In this document: piece after piece, positions 34,704-43,279 of the stretch
Position numbering within the stretch: position 1 is the stretch's first letter
How the letters are laid out: each line of letters begins with the position of its first letter
DNA from: Spongiibacteraceae bacterium
GTDB lineage: Bacteria; Pseudomonadota; Gammaproteobacteria; Pseudomonadales; Dasaniaceae
Reading direction: 5' to 3'
Assembly: GCA_028280715.1 (NCBI GenBank)
Contig: JANQLG010000046.1
Span: 1 to 59,907 of the forward strand
DNA length: 59,907 nucleotides
Notes under the pieces: model-generated
What the model was told of the DNA's origin: nothing
The model's database searches: none
Seen by the model: only the letters and a program-made list of their open reading frames with translations
Translations under genes and position numbers: made by a program

Positions 34704-34730
34704 AAAAGCCCCTCTATCACTAGAAGGGCC
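34700..34730 (-). terminator. Terminator after phasin gene 2
   Basis: GCCCCTCT (34708-34715) pairs with AGAAGGGC (34722-34729) with one mismatch. On the minus strand it is followed by a run of seven T. Confidence 0.75.
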
Positions 34731-34786
34731 TATGGACCTGGAAAGCGAGCCTGTTAATTAGTGGCTTCACACAACCGAGTTAGTGC

Positions 34787-35185
34787 TTACTTAGCTGCTG
34801 ATTTGGCAGCGGACTTAGCGGCAGCTTTTGCTGGCTTTGCAGCAGGCGCGGCTGTAGCAGCTACTTCACCTGCTTGAGTAAACACGTCCTTCATCAACTC
34901 ACCGAGTTTTTCCTGAGTTTCAGACATAACAGCGTAAGAATCCTTTGCAGCAGTCACAAACTTCTCTTGAACTCCTTCTGCATAAGTCTTTTGTGCTTCC
35001 ATTACGGCATTCATATCAGTTTTAGTACCCAGACCTTCAGCATAGGTAACACTATCACTCAATAAGCTGGTGAACAGAGCCGTTTGCTTCTCAGCCAACT
35101 GCTCCAACGCCTTGGCGTTAACAGTCATGATCTCGCCAACTGGCTTAAATGATTTTTGGAATTGCTCTGCTACGTTCTCAAACAT
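34787..35185 (-). CDS. phaP: Phasin 2 (PHA granule protein)
   Basis: A 132-residue phasin. Start MFENVAEQFQKSFKPVGEIM, with AGAGGAT before the ATG. The helical core (VNAKALEQLAEKQTALFTSL) parallels phasin 1. The C-terminus is an alanine/lysine/proline-rich tail (APAAKPAKAAAKSAAKSAAK, last 20 residues), like that of PHA granule proteins that also bind DNA (PhaM/PhaF-type tails). It may help distribute granules with the nucleoid; that is inference. PhaR-like boxes lie upstream. Confidence 0.9.
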   Translation of the reverse strand: MFENVAEQFQKSFKPVGEIMTVNAKALEQLAEKQTALFTSLLSDSVTYAEGLGTKTDMNAVMEAQKTYAEGVQEKFVTAAKDSYAVMSETQEKLGELMKDVFTQAGEVAATAAPAAKPAKAAAKSAAKSAAK

Positions 35186-35242
35186 GTCATCATCCTCTAA
35201 TATCGGTCTCGCCCGAAGTTGAAAAAATAATCAGCGGCAAAT

Positions 35243-35389
35243 TGTTGCGCTGCAGCAAGCTTGAGGAGAAGTTTAGTCGTGAACGGAGAAGAGAGTCAAC
35301 CAGAAAATGTTGCTATGCAGCAGATAAAGGTAGACCTTTTTGCTATAGATGCTGTTTTAGTTATTACTTTTTATATTGCAGCGCAGCAA
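35243..35389. promoter_or_regulatory. Cluster of TGC-rich PhaR-like sites between phaR and phasin 2
   Basis: Three imperfect palindromes: TTGCGCTGCAGCAA (35245-35258), TGCT-ATGC-AGCA (35311-35322) and TTGCAGCGCAGCAA (35376-35389). They share the TGC/GCA core of the perfect boxes before phasin 1 and fill the 215-base gap upstream of phasin 2. Confidence 0.55.
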
Positions 35390-35400
35390 AACAGGTCTCA

Positions 35401-35835
35401 CTAGTCCTTTTTATCCGGTTTCTTTTGAGCTTTGTTCCAAGCATCCATGTTTTGCTCCATCAGTTTGCCAAACATGCCCAGAGGACTGGCATCAACCAGA
35501 TTTTTCATCACACTTTGCACTGTATCCTGCTGCTCCATAAAGCTAGCTAGGCTCTGCTCGAGATATTGACGCACAAACACCTGCATATCACCGCCATAAA
35601 ACCGGATTAGTTGCTTCAACAACGAATTGGTCAACAGGGATTGCTGTTCATTGGATTCCGATTCACTGATTATCTGCAGCAATATCGATTTCGTTAGATC
35701 TTCACTACTTTTAGAGTCCACCACCTCAAAATCGACATGATCAATTACTAGGGTCTTTATGTAATCAAGATTTACGTACTGACTTTGGGATGTATCGTAT
35801 AGCCGACGGTTGGGGTATTTCTTAATGGTAATCAA
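35401..35835 (-). CDS. phaR: PHA synthesis repressor PhaR
   Basis: A 144-residue transcription regulator of PHA accumulation. The N-terminal DNA-binding domain (PHB_acc_N) is plain in ITIKKYPNRRLYDTSQSQYVNL; the following PHB_acc domain has FYGGDMQVFVRQYLEQSL. PhaR binds PHA and represses phasin genes until polymer appears. No ATG fits: the start is TTG, either 35841 or, more likely, 35835, which has GAGG at a 7-base distance. The downstream gap carries TGC-rich palindromes that are its likely targets. Confidence 0.93.
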   Translation of the reverse strand: MITIKKYPNRRLYDTSQSQYVNLDYIKTLVIDHVDFEVVDSKSSEDLTKSILLQIISESESNEQQSLLTNSLLKQLIRFYGGDMQVFVRQYLEQSLASFMEQQDTVQSVMKNLVDASPLGMFGKLMEQNMDAWNKAQKKPDKKD

Positions 35836-35904
35836 TGGCAAGCCTCATACGAAGGATCAACAACAGTGTTCGCAAGTATATCAGTTAACACCCCCAACGA
35901 AAAA

Positions 35905-35931
35905 AGGCATGGCTATTGAATAGCCATGCCT
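35905..35931 (-). terminator. Strong terminator after phaC
   Basis: AGGCATGGCTATT (35905-35917) and AATAGCCATGCCT (35919-35931) form a perfect 13-bp stem. On the minus strand it is followed by TTTTTT. It separates phaC from phaR. Confidence 0.88.
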
Positions 35932-35962
35932 CAAAAAATAGGGAATGTTTTCTAATACACGT

Positions 35963-37738
35963 TTAAAGCCGTTTCTTCACATAACTGCCTGGGGCATTCT
36001 CGAGCGGCGGGAAGTTCTTATGCATACCCGGTGCTTGCGCTTTGATCTTGTCACCCGACATCGGAGCCAACCACTGATTCCAATCCGGCCACCAGGAGCC
36101 TTCGTGCTGCTCAGCACCCTCAAACCATGCCTCCGCAGTTTCAGGCGAACTTTCATTGATCCAGTGAGGATACTTGCCACCTTCTTCCGGATTAATCACA
36201 CCGGCCAAATGACCTGAACCGGCTAACACAAAACGCGTTGGGCCTGACACTAACTTCGCACCTTTATAAGCTCCCTGCCATAGCACAATATGATCAGCCA
36301 TAGTGGCAAGAAAATACATCGGTACATCCAGCTTACCCAGATCAATCGGCACATCATCGATAACAACCTGCTTAGGCTCCCGCAGTTTATTATTGACGTA
36401 ACCAATATCGAGATATTGCTTGAAGCAAGCTGCAGGCAAGTTAGTGGGATCACTGTTCCAATATAAAATATCAAAGGGCGCGGGGTCTTTTCCTTTCAGA
36501 TAGTTGTTAATAAAGTAAGACCAGAACAGGCTGTTTTCACGTAGCATGCTGAAGCCCAAACCGAGGATCCGGCCATCCAGAATACCCTTTAATTCTGCGT
36601 TTTGTTCCACATAGGGCAACATGGTTTCAGTTAGGTAATTGCCCACTTCACCAGGTTCAGAAAAATCTAGCAAAGTAGTCAGGAATGTCAGCGAATTTAT
36701 CCGCTCATCACCCTTGGCCCGCAAATATGCCGCTGCGGCCGCCACTGTTGTCCCACCAACACAGAAACCTAACATATTGACTTTGTCGGCACCGGTTATC
36801 TCCTGCACAACATCAAGCGCCGCAATTGGTCCTTCCTTCATATAGTCGCCAAAATCCTTATGCGACAAATCGGATTCCGGCACAACCCAGGAAATCATAA
36901 ACACCGAATACCCCTGTTGAGTTAACCAGCGCACCAGAGATTTTTTCTCGTCCAAATCCAGAATGTAATATTTGTTGATATAGGGAGGCGTCATTAAAAC
37001 CGGGCGCGCATACACTTCTTTGGTATCTGGCGCAAAGTGTATCAGTTGCATCAAATCATTTTGATAGACGACTTTACCTGCAGTAGTGGCCAGATTTTCT
37101 CCCAGCGTAAAGGCATCGGCATCGGTCTGGGTAATACTAAAGGCTTCTGCCGGGCTTTTCTCCAAATCCCGCATGAAATTTTCCATGCCCTTCACAAGGT
37201 TCTGTCCTTTCGATTCGAGAATTTCCCGGCACACTTCAGGGTTCGTCAGGACATAATTGGTAGGAGACACCGAACTGATATATTGACGGGTATAAAACTT
37301 AACCTGCTCTGCAGCCTTAGGATCATTAAATTCCAAGGCATTGACCATGCTCTGTAACATTTGAGAATTCAACAAATATGCCTGTTTTAAATAGTTATAA
37401 ACAGGGTTTTCTGACCAGTCACTATCTCTAAAACGACCATCTCCTCTTTCAGCGTCAATTATAGGCTCAACTTTTTCACCCATCATTGCTTTGGTAGCGT
37501 TTTGCCAAAGTGCGACCTGCTTTTCCATAAAAGCCATCTGCTCATTAACCAGCTTCGCCGTATCAACTTTAACGCCAGAAGATAACAGTTCTGTTAATTT
37601 CTGCGGGTCAAACATGGCTGCGACACCACTGGCATCTCCCGTCGCCTGCCCACTCAGGACTTCCTTGACCATTGCATTAAACATTCCCGAAAATTGTTCC
37701 AGATATTCCAGAACTTCACCTTCATTTTTAGTTTCCAC
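35963..37738 (-). CDS. phaC: Class I PHA synthase PhaC
   Basis: A 591-residue class I polyhydroxyalkanoate synthase, of normal length, that polymerises 3-hydroxyacyl-CoA at the granule surface. The lipase-like box is GFCVGGT with catalytic Cys326; the other catalytic residues are Asp482 (MADHIVLW) and His510 (GSGHLAGVIN). N-terminal motifs of the class (NYLKQAYLLNSQML, FYTRQYISSVSPTNY) are present. The start codon is GTG at 37738 with AGGAG 7 bases upstream. It stands alone between two terminator-bounded units, upstream of phaR. Confidence 0.96.
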   Translation of the reverse strand: METKNEGEVLEYLEQFSGMFNAMVKEVLSGQATGDASGVAAMFDPQKLTELLSSGVKVDTAKLVNEQMAFMEKQVALWQNATKAMMGEKVEPIIDAERGDGRFRDSDWSENPVYNYLKQAYLLNSQMLQSMVNALEFNDPKAAEQVKFYTRQYISSVSPTNYVLTNPEVCREILESKGQNLVKGMENFMRDLEKSPAEAFSITQTDADAFTLGENLATTAGKVVYQNDLMQLIHFAPDTKEVYARPVLMTPPYINKYYILDLDEKKSLVRWLTQQGYSVFMISWVVPESDLSHKDFGDYMKEGPIAALDVVQEITGADKVNMLGFCVGGTTVAAAAAYLRAKGDERINSLTFLTTLLDFSEPGEVGNYLTETMLPYVEQNAELKGILDGRILGLGFSMLRENSLFWSYFINNYLKGKDPAPFDILYWNSDPTNLPAACFKQYLDIGYVNNKLREPKQVVIDDVPIDLGKLDVPMYFLATMADHIVLWQGAYKGAKLVSGPTRFVLAGSGHLAGVINPEEGGKYPHWINESSPETAEAWFEGAEQHEGSWWPDWNQWLAPMSGDKIKAQAPGMHKNFPPLENAPGSYVKKRL

Positions 37739-37915
37739 AGTTATACTCCTGCTTAGGTTTTCACCTGGCTATAACACTATTCACAATACTACCTATAACA
37801 CTACTGATTTCAGATACTGCACCTAACACGCCGACAAATAAAGCATGCAGCTTATCATTATTGTCTGAAACAATTATGACGCGCTCCCATCAATTGCTGG
37901 CATCTAACACACTAC

Positions 37916-38164
37916 CTATTTCTTGCTGTCACCTTGAGCATTAAAAGCCACCATGCCTTCCATCAACTTTTGATACGCTGAAAAGGCTTTCTGGCTTTCT
38001 GCCATAAATGGTTGCAACATCGTCATCAGAGTTTCATTACCGCCACTTTTTAACTGCTCACCCAAAGAATTGAGCACCGTTTCATGAAACTTGCTCACGT
38101 CAGGCCAGCCCATCATTTCACGAGCTTCTTGCGGGGATAAATCGATTTCAATATTAACTTTCAA
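37916..38164 (-). CDS. DUF6489 family small protein of the PHA locus
   Basis: An 82-residue soluble protein with a short strand at the start (MKVNIEIDLSPQEAREMMGWPDV) and two helices. It matches DUF6489, which is found in PHA gene neighbourhoods. GGAG lies close to the ATG. It is 177 bases upstream of phaC and leftward, so it may be cotranscribed. Its amphipathic helical tail resembles a minimal phasin, but that is a guess. Confidence 0.75.
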   Translation of the reverse strand: MKVNIEIDLSPQEAREMMGWPDVSKFHETVLNSLGEQLKSGGNETLMTMLQPFMAESQKAFSAYQKLMEGMVAFNAQGDSKK

Positions 38165-38288
38165 GGGACTCTCCTTAACTTAGAATACATAGCCATGGCA
38201 AATTGATGCCAGGATACTGATACTTCATGATTAATAATAGCGTCTAAACACCACGTAAGTGGGTAACCTGAAACAGCTATTAAAAATT

Positions 38289-39062
38289 TTAGCGCGCCGT
38301 CCAGGCGCCGTCTAACACCATTGTCTGTGCTGTCATATTTCGAGCGGCATCACTGATCAGGTACCCAACCGTTGCGCACAGCTCTTCCAGAGAGATAAAG
38401 CTTTTCTTCGGCATCGGCGCCAACATAATTGTATCGATCACTTCCTCTTCGGATATACCGTGAGTTTTAGCCTGATCAGCGATCTGCTTTTCAACCAAAG
38501 CCGTCTTAACATAAGCTGGGCAAACAGTATTAATTGTGATGTCGTGCTCAGCAGTTTCCAAGGCAATTACCTTAGAGAAACCAATTAAACCGTGTTTAGC
38601 CGCCACATATGCACTTTTATAGGGCGAAGCAATCAAAGCATGAATAGAGCCAATATTAATAACCCGCCCATAATTATTAGCCTTCATTAACGGCAAACAG
38701 GCGCGTGTTAGCATAGCCGGGCCCACTAACAATACTTCATTAACCAGCCGCCATTTGTCGACAGGAAAATCTTCCAAGGGCGAGACATGTTGAATGCCTG
38801 CGTTATTGATCAACACATCAATATGTCCATCCGCTGCCTCAATGGCAGCAATCACCGTGTCAATGTCATCCTGAGAAGTCACATTCAGTTTTGTGGGAAC
38901 CACATCGTTTTGACTTGCACCCATCTTACTAACCGCCGCTTCAGCCGCGGAAATATCCATGTCCGAAGCCCACACTTTAAAGCCCTGCTGGTACAAATAC
39001 TCAGCCACAGCAAAACCAATACCACTGGCGGCACCTGTGACTAACGCCGTCTTTTTCTCCAT
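38289..39062 (-). CDS. bdhA: 3-Hydroxybutyrate dehydrogenase
   Basis: A 257-residue SDR, the usual length for 3-hydroxybutyrate dehydrogenase, which oxidises the PHB breakdown product to acetoacetate with NAD. Motifs: TGAASGIGFA, Asp in the ASDMD segment (NAD preference), NNAGIQHVSPLEDFP (hallmark of this enzyme), serine in NIGSIHALIASPYKS and YVAAKHG. The start is the ATG at 39062 with TTGGAG upstream; an upstream TTG at 39074 is not needed. It completes the PHA storage and mobilisation set. Confidence 0.93.
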   Translation of the reverse strand: MEKKTALVTGAASGIGFAVAEYLYQQGFKVWASDMDISAAEAAVSKMGASQNDVVPTKLNVTSQDDIDTVIAAIEAADGHIDVLINNAGIQHVSPLEDFPVDKWRLVNEVLLVGPAMLTRACLPLMKANNYGRVINIGSIHALIASPYKSAYVAAKHGLIGFSKVIALETAEHDITINTVCPAYVKTALVEKQIADQAKTHGISEEEVIDTIMLAPMPKKSFISLEELCATVGYLISDAARNMTAQTMVLDGAWTAR

Positions 39063-39293
39063 TGAAAACTCCAAGCTGGTGACTAGATGAAAGGTATATA
39101 CTCGAAAGCATAAACACCCTCATGCAGAAAATCTACGCCTGTGTTTTCACCTTGTGTTTATACCGACAGCCATTATTCTAGTGGCAGTGTTATTTGCATC
39201 ACAGACTCAACATCTTGTGACGCTAATTAAATAGCAAGGAAGATGCTTTTTTACTTATGCTATAACAACAAAACAGTAGGCAATGGAGAAAAT

Positions 39294-40511
39294 ATGCATC
39301 TGTTAAAATTAACTGGCCTCATGGCATTCATCATTAGTCTCACTGCCTGTGGCGGTGGAAGCAGCAGTGATCCTTCCAATCCCAATGATATGCCGCTATC
39401 GCGACCTGATAGTAGTTCGTTACATGTGTATGAAGCCAATACCGAATACGAAGATGTCATTATCGACTGTGCTCTGGCAGAAGAAATTGCCAACTCCTGC
39501 CTGCTTGCAACACTACCACTGTTGATTGAAGAAACAGCAACACCCTCAGTCGATGACATCATGCAACGCGTCATCGTGTCCGATGACTGGATGGGACAAC
39601 GGCTACGAGAAGTCCTCAATACCATGCCGGACGAAGTCCTGCAGCTGTTTTCAGCAGTTACTTCCGTGGTTATTGATCGCGATATCCGTCCTTCTTTTTA
39701 TACTGCACTCAGTAGCACAATTTTTATTGACCCAGCATTTCTTTGGTTAACTGTCGCCGAGAAAATAACTATTTCACAAGCACCAGACTTTCGCTCTGGC
39801 TTTGACGATGAATTAGCCTTTGTTTCGCTATCAAGAAATGTTATCGGTAATAACCATGCCTGGGACTACTATCCTTTGGACGATATGCAAGAGCGCACTA
39901 TCAACGATGTCCGACTACTGTTCGCCAGTTTGATCTTGCATGAACTGGCCCATGCCAATGACTTTTTTCCTCCGACAGAAAGTCCATTTCTCGATCAAAA
40001 CCAAACAGCATACGAAGCAGTGGTTAGCTTGAATGGCGATCGCATTTCAGATGAACTCACCAGTAGCGATCCGCTAACGTCAACGTTAATGTTTAACTTG
40101 GCAGAGGTGATGTACCTTGGAGAGACCGCGACCAATGCATTAAAAGCAGTAACAGCGGCAGAAGTAGGCGACGCTATGGAGTTTGACGGCGCAGCTGATG
40201 ACTATGGTTACTCTTCACAGTTTGAAGATGTGGCGATGCTATTCGGCGAAGCAATGATGAAATATCTTTTTGATGTCGATCGTGACATCGCTTACACCAA
40301 TCGACCTGGAGATAACGCCTTCTGCGAGGATTATATTGTAGCCTGGGGAGTAAGAAGGCGCATCGGTGACGACAACGTCAAGTATCGCGCACAATTTGTC
40401 GTAGAAAGCATTTATCCCGGTGAAGACTTTAGCTTGTTTTTCCAGAATCTCAGCTATCCCGAGCCTATGCGACTAGGGGATGACTGGTGCGAAAATATTT
40501 TCTTACCCTAA
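39294..40511 (+). CDS. Putative zinc-metallopeptidase-like lipoprotein (HELAH motif)
   Basis: A 405-residue exported lipoprotein. The ATG at 39294 (MHLLKLTGLMAFIISLTAC) has TGGAGAAAA upstream, and the lipobox LTAC is followed by GGGSSSDPSNP. The mature protein contains LILHELAHANDF (His216, Glu217, His220), an HExxH zinc-protease motif, in an otherwise unfamiliar sequence. A third metal ligand is not obvious; downstream acidic residues (LFNLAEVMYLGETATN) could serve. I know no named family for it. It is an isolated gene, flanked by the bdhA promoter and a bidirectional terminator. Confidence 0.7.
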   Translation: MHLLKLTGLMAFIISLTACGGGSSSDPSNPNDMPLSRPDSSSLHVYEANTEYEDVIIDCALAEEIANSCLLATLPLLIEETATPSVDDIMQRVIVSDDWMGQRLREVLNTMPDEVLQLFSAVTSVVIDRDIRPSFYTALSSTIFIDPAFLWLTVAEKITISQAPDFRSGFDDELAFVSLSRNVIGNNHAWDYYPLDDMQERTINDVRLLFASLILHELAHANDFFPPTESPFLDQNQTAYEAVVSLNGDRISDELTSSDPLTSTLMFNLAEVMYLGETATNALKAVTAAEVGDAMEFDGAADDYGYSSQFEDVAMLFGEAMMKYLFDVDRDIAYTNRPGDNAFCEDYIVAWGVRRRIGDDNVKYRAQFVVESIYPGEDFSLFFQNLSYPEPMRLGDDWCENIFLP

Positions 40512-40524
40512 TTCTTCATTTATT

Positions 40525-40563
40525 GACATAAAAAAACCGGGCTTTGGCCGGATTTTTTATGTC
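40525..40563. terminator. Bidirectional terminator
   Basis: GACATAAAAAAACCGG and CCGGATTTTTTATGTC are the arms of one extended palindrome around GCTTTGG, with A- and T-runs in the stem. It lies between two convergent genes. Confidence 0.85.
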
Positions 40564-40589
40564 GTTTTTTCTAATACAAAACAAAGACG

Positions 40590-40955
40590 CTAATTGGCAG
40601 AATTTATATACAAAACCAAAGCAATACTAATGACTTCCGCAATAATTGCCTGCAAACCTGGTTTTGAAAAACCATCTGCTACCAAACTATATACCCTACC
40701 CAGAATAACAGTTGCCGCAATAATCACTATTGGCATCGCCCAAACACCGCCCTGCAACAAAAATAAAACTATTAATATGGCCAACGCTAACAAAAGACCA
40801 CCAATATCACCGCGAATAAAATTGGCACCCGTTGCATTTACCGCTTCAATACCATGCTCTGCCGCCTGGTCTTTCATTTTGAAGGTCCAACGAAACCACA
40901 ACATGACCATCACGCCAGCCAACACGCCCAGCAGAACTTTTGCTACTAACAACAT
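40590..40955 (-). CDS. Small integral membrane protein of unknown function
   Basis: A 121-residue protein with four likely membrane helices (about 3-22, 50-66, 70-86, 100-117). A charged loop at 25-47 (FRWTFKMKDQAAEHGIEAVNATG) is typical of small conserved membrane proteins of DUF4345-like type, but I am not certain of the family. GGGGGAAGG precedes the ATG. It is divergent from the guanidine island, so its promoter shares the gap at 40956-41289. Confidence 0.55.
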   Translation of the reverse strand: MLLVAKVLLGVLAGVMVMLWFRWTFKMKDQAAEHGIEAVNATGANFIRGDIGGLLLALAILIVLFLLQGGVWAMPIVIIAATVILGRVYSLVADGFSKPGLQAIIAEVISIALVLYINSAN

Positions 40956-41197
40956 AATATGCCTTCCCCCAAACTAGATAATCCCAACACACTTATTTCA
41001 AAGTGAGGCGATTATCAATCATAAAAATCATCAAATCTACATTTTCACATCAACAGATAATCGCACCATAATTAAGCAGCCTTGTACCACAGTGCCTCAT
41101 TTACAGACCTAATAAGCCAAAAGTGTTTATTTTTTACGCCGCTTAAAAAAGATAAAAACACTTTACTTTCAATCAGTTAACAGCATCCAACCTTCAG

Positions 41198-41212
41198 TGG
41201 CACAGACATTGC
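41198..41212 (+). promoter_or_regulatory. Sigma-54 (RpoN) promoter of the guanidine island
   Basis: TGGCAC (41198-41203), five bases, then TTGC (41209-41212): all consensus positions of the -24/-12 promoter with correct spacing. The predicted transcription start is about 41223. Sigma-54 promoters typically control nitrogen-scavenging genes. A possible NtrC half-site, GCACCA, is at 41063-41068, but I see no full enhancer pair. Confidence 0.75.
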
Positions 41213-41217
41213 GTTAA

Positions 41218-41245
41218 GTATTACGATTTTTCGATTTCGTAATAC
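41218..41245 (+). promoter_or_regulatory. NikR-type operator over the transcription start
   Basis: GTATTACGA (41218-41226) and TCGTAATAC (41237-41245) are perfect inverted copies separated by 10 bases, 28 bp in total. The E. coli NikR operator at the nik operon has the form GTATGACGA-N10-TCGTCATAC, the same layout with one symmetrical base change. It overlaps the sigma-54 start, fitting repression by the NikR-like protein encoded at 48342 in the same island. Confidence 0.8.
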
Positions 41246-41289
41246 CAATAACACTCTTTGAGACGATCACTATTGAATGAGGGCATGGC

Positions 41290-42264
41290 ATGAAAACTCG
41301 TATATCCCGCTTCATTGCAGCCGCAATGATGACCCTGATGATGGGTACTGCAGCATTAGCTGAACCACTAAAAATAGGTTACTCCGATTGGCCAGGATGG
41401 GTCGCTTGGGAAATAGCCATTGAAAAAGGCATGTTTGAAGAAGAAGGCGTAGAAGTTGAATTTGAATGGTTCGATTACGTCGCCAGTATGGATGCATTTG
41501 CTGCCGGCCAGTTAGATGCCGTTACCATGACCAATGGTGACGCCCTGGTTACCGGTGCTACAGGCGCACAAAGCGTAATGATTCTGATAAACGACTACAG
41601 CAATGGTAACGATATGGTCGTTGCAAAACCCGGAATTAATTCTGTTGCTGACCTCAAGGGCAAAAAAGTCGGTGTTGAAATTGGTTTCGTCGGCCACTTG
41701 CTTCTGTTGAATGCACTTGAAAAAGAAGGCCTGACAGAACAAGACGTAGAACTGGTTAATGTCCCCACCAACGAAACACCTCAAGTTCTGGCATCGGGAG
41801 ATGTTGATGCCATCGTTGCATGGCAACCCAATTCGGGCCAGGCACTTAATCTTGTTCCAGGATCAAAAGCGATATACACCAGTGCTGATGAGCCGGGCTT
41901 AATTTATGACGTCTTGGCTGTATCACCATCCAGCCTTGCTGCGAATAAAGCCGAGTGGAAAAAAGTTCTAACTGTTTGGTATAAAGCGGTCGCTTTTTTG
42001 AAAGATCCTGCAACCAGCGAAGAAGCCATTTCTATTATGGCAGCCCGTGTTGGATTGGAGCCTGAGGATTACAAAGGCTTTATTGATGGAACCAAAATCT
42101 TAACGCTGGAAGAAGCAAAAGTATTTTTGAAAAAAACAGAGGGCTTTAAATCTCTCTATGGTTCTTCAAAAATTTCTGATGATTTTAATGTTGCCAACGA
42201 AGTTTACACCGAACCACAAGACATCGACGCGTATATCGATCCTAGTCTGATGCTTGAGCTATAA
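41290..42264 (+). CDS. ABC transporter substrate-binding protein (NitT/TauT type), guanidine/urea uptake candidate
   Basis: A 324-residue periplasmic binding protein of the nitrate/taurine-type family. It has a signal peptide (about residues 1-24, ending AALA), then [36 protein letters not shown] (in pieces), typical of proteins annotated as urea carboxylase-associated or putative urea ABC binding proteins. The gene is first in the island, after a sigma-54 promoter and NikR-type operator. A perfect palindrome follows its stop, which would raise its level over the permease genes. Guanidine or a related guanidino compound is the likely ligand by context. Confidence 0.88.
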   Translation: MKTRISRFIAAAMMTLMMGTAALAEPLKIGYSDWPGWVAWEIAIEKGMFEEEGVEVEFEWFDYVASMDAFAAGQLDAVTMTNGDALVTGATGAQSVMILINDYSNGNDMVVAKPGINSVADLKGKKVGVEIGFVGHLLLLNALEKEGLTEQDVELVNVPTNETPQVLASGDVDAIVAWQPNSGQALNLVPGSKAIYTSADEPGLIYDVLAVSPSSLAANKAEWKKVLTVWYKAVAFLKDPATSEEAISIMAARVGLEPEDYKGFIDGTKILTLEEAKVFLKKTEGFKSLYGSSKISDDFNVANEVYTEPQDIDAYIDPSLMLEL

Positions 42265-42271
42265 ACCCCCG

Positions 42272-42295
42272 GGCTGGGTAAATATTTACCCAGCC
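42272..42295 (+). terminator. Perfect palindrome between binding-protein and permease genes
   Basis: GGCTGGGTAAAT and its inverse ATTTACCCAGCC (42272-42295) form a 12-bp perfect palindrome, followed by TTAATCTTTTC. In ABC operons such an element after the binding-protein gene acts as an attenuator or mRNA stabiliser. Confidence 0.7.
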
Positions 42296-42318
42296 TTAAT
42301 CTTTTCAAGGCTTTTCGA

Positions 42319-43275
42319 ATGCAGATATTTGCAGTAAGAAAAAATCTCCGACCTCAGCAGCGAACAGCAATGACATTTGTAAGCTTCCTGCTGCCAATAA
42401 CTCTTTGGTGTCTGGTAAGTTATCTGCCTTTTCTATGGCACCCAATGATTGAAATAGAAAAAAAGGGCAGCGTTTCTTACTTTAAACCAGGAATGCTAGT
42501 AGAGCGGGAAGTATTCAGTCAAGAATTCGACAATGCATTAGCTAACAATCTAACACTACCTGCGGGCACACGATCCAACCCTATATATCTACCCGCACCT
42601 CACGAAGTAGCAGCTGCTTTATACACTTCATTTACCACTGAACCAAAAAGAAGAAGTGAAAAATGGTTACATGAAAGCCTATGGGACAGCATTCAAGTTA
42701 TTTTCTGGGGCTTTGTATTATCTTCGATAGTGGGAGTTCCGCTGGGAATTCTAGCTGGAACTTATGATTTTTTCTCTCGCTTATTTGAACCATTTATTGA
42801 GTTCTTTCGTTATTTACCTGCACCTGCATTTGGAGCACTAGCCGTTGCAATACTTGGAATTTATCACGCACCTAAAATCGCGATTATCTTTATAGGTACT
42901 TTTTTTCAACAGGTTTTAGTTATCGCAAATACAACGCGCAAGCTAGACCCAGCACTATTAGAAGCAGCGCAAACTCTGGGCGCAAAAGACAGATCATTAT
43001 TATTCAAAGTAGTAGTACCCGGCATCTTTCCCGATCTGTATCGAGACATGCGTATTTTATTAGGATGGGCTTGGACCTATTTAATTGTTTCAGAGCTCGT
43101 AGGCACCAGCTCAGGCATTACCTGGTTTATCACACAACAGGCTCGCTATAAGAATTTCGACAACGTTTTCGCTGCCATCATTATTATCGGCGTTATCGGA
43201 CTGGCTACTGACATAATACTTTCCCTGATAGGAAAACGCCTCTTCCCCTGGCAACGCGCAGAATCAACGGTATAA
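42319..43275 (+). CDS. ABC transporter permease (NitT/TauT type)
   Basis: A 318-residue inner-membrane permease of the SsuC/TauC-like BPD_transp_1 family. After a first helix (about 25-45) comes a long periplasmic section (45-110) with [15 protein letters not shown], then the core helices; the EAA loop is visible as [27 protein letters not shown]. It forms the channel with the ATPase encoded 4 bases downstream and receives substrate from the binding protein encoded upstream. Confidence 0.93.
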   Translation: MQIFAVRKNLRPQQRTAMTFVSFLLPITLWCLVSYLPFLWHPMIEIEKKGSVSYFKPGMLVEREVFSQEFDNALANNLTLPAGTRSNPIYLPAPHEVAAALYTSFTTEPKRRSEKWLHESLWDSIQVIFWGFVLSSIVGVPLGILAGTYDFFSRLFEPFIEFFRYLPAPAFGALAVAILGIYHAPKIAIIFIGTFFQQVLVIANTTRKLDPALLEAAQTLGAKDRSLLFKVVVPGIFPDLYRDMRILLGWAWTYLIVSELVGTSSGITWFITQQARYKNFDNVFAAIIIIGVIGLATDIILSLIGKRLFPWQRAESTV

Positions 43276-43279
43276 CACC

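Noticed and set aside
40956-41290. Guanidine-I or further guanidine-II riboswitch before the ABC transporter genes
   Set aside because: An ACGA occurs at 41262-41266 but without flanking complementary arms; only a sigma-54 promoter and NikR-type operator are supported.
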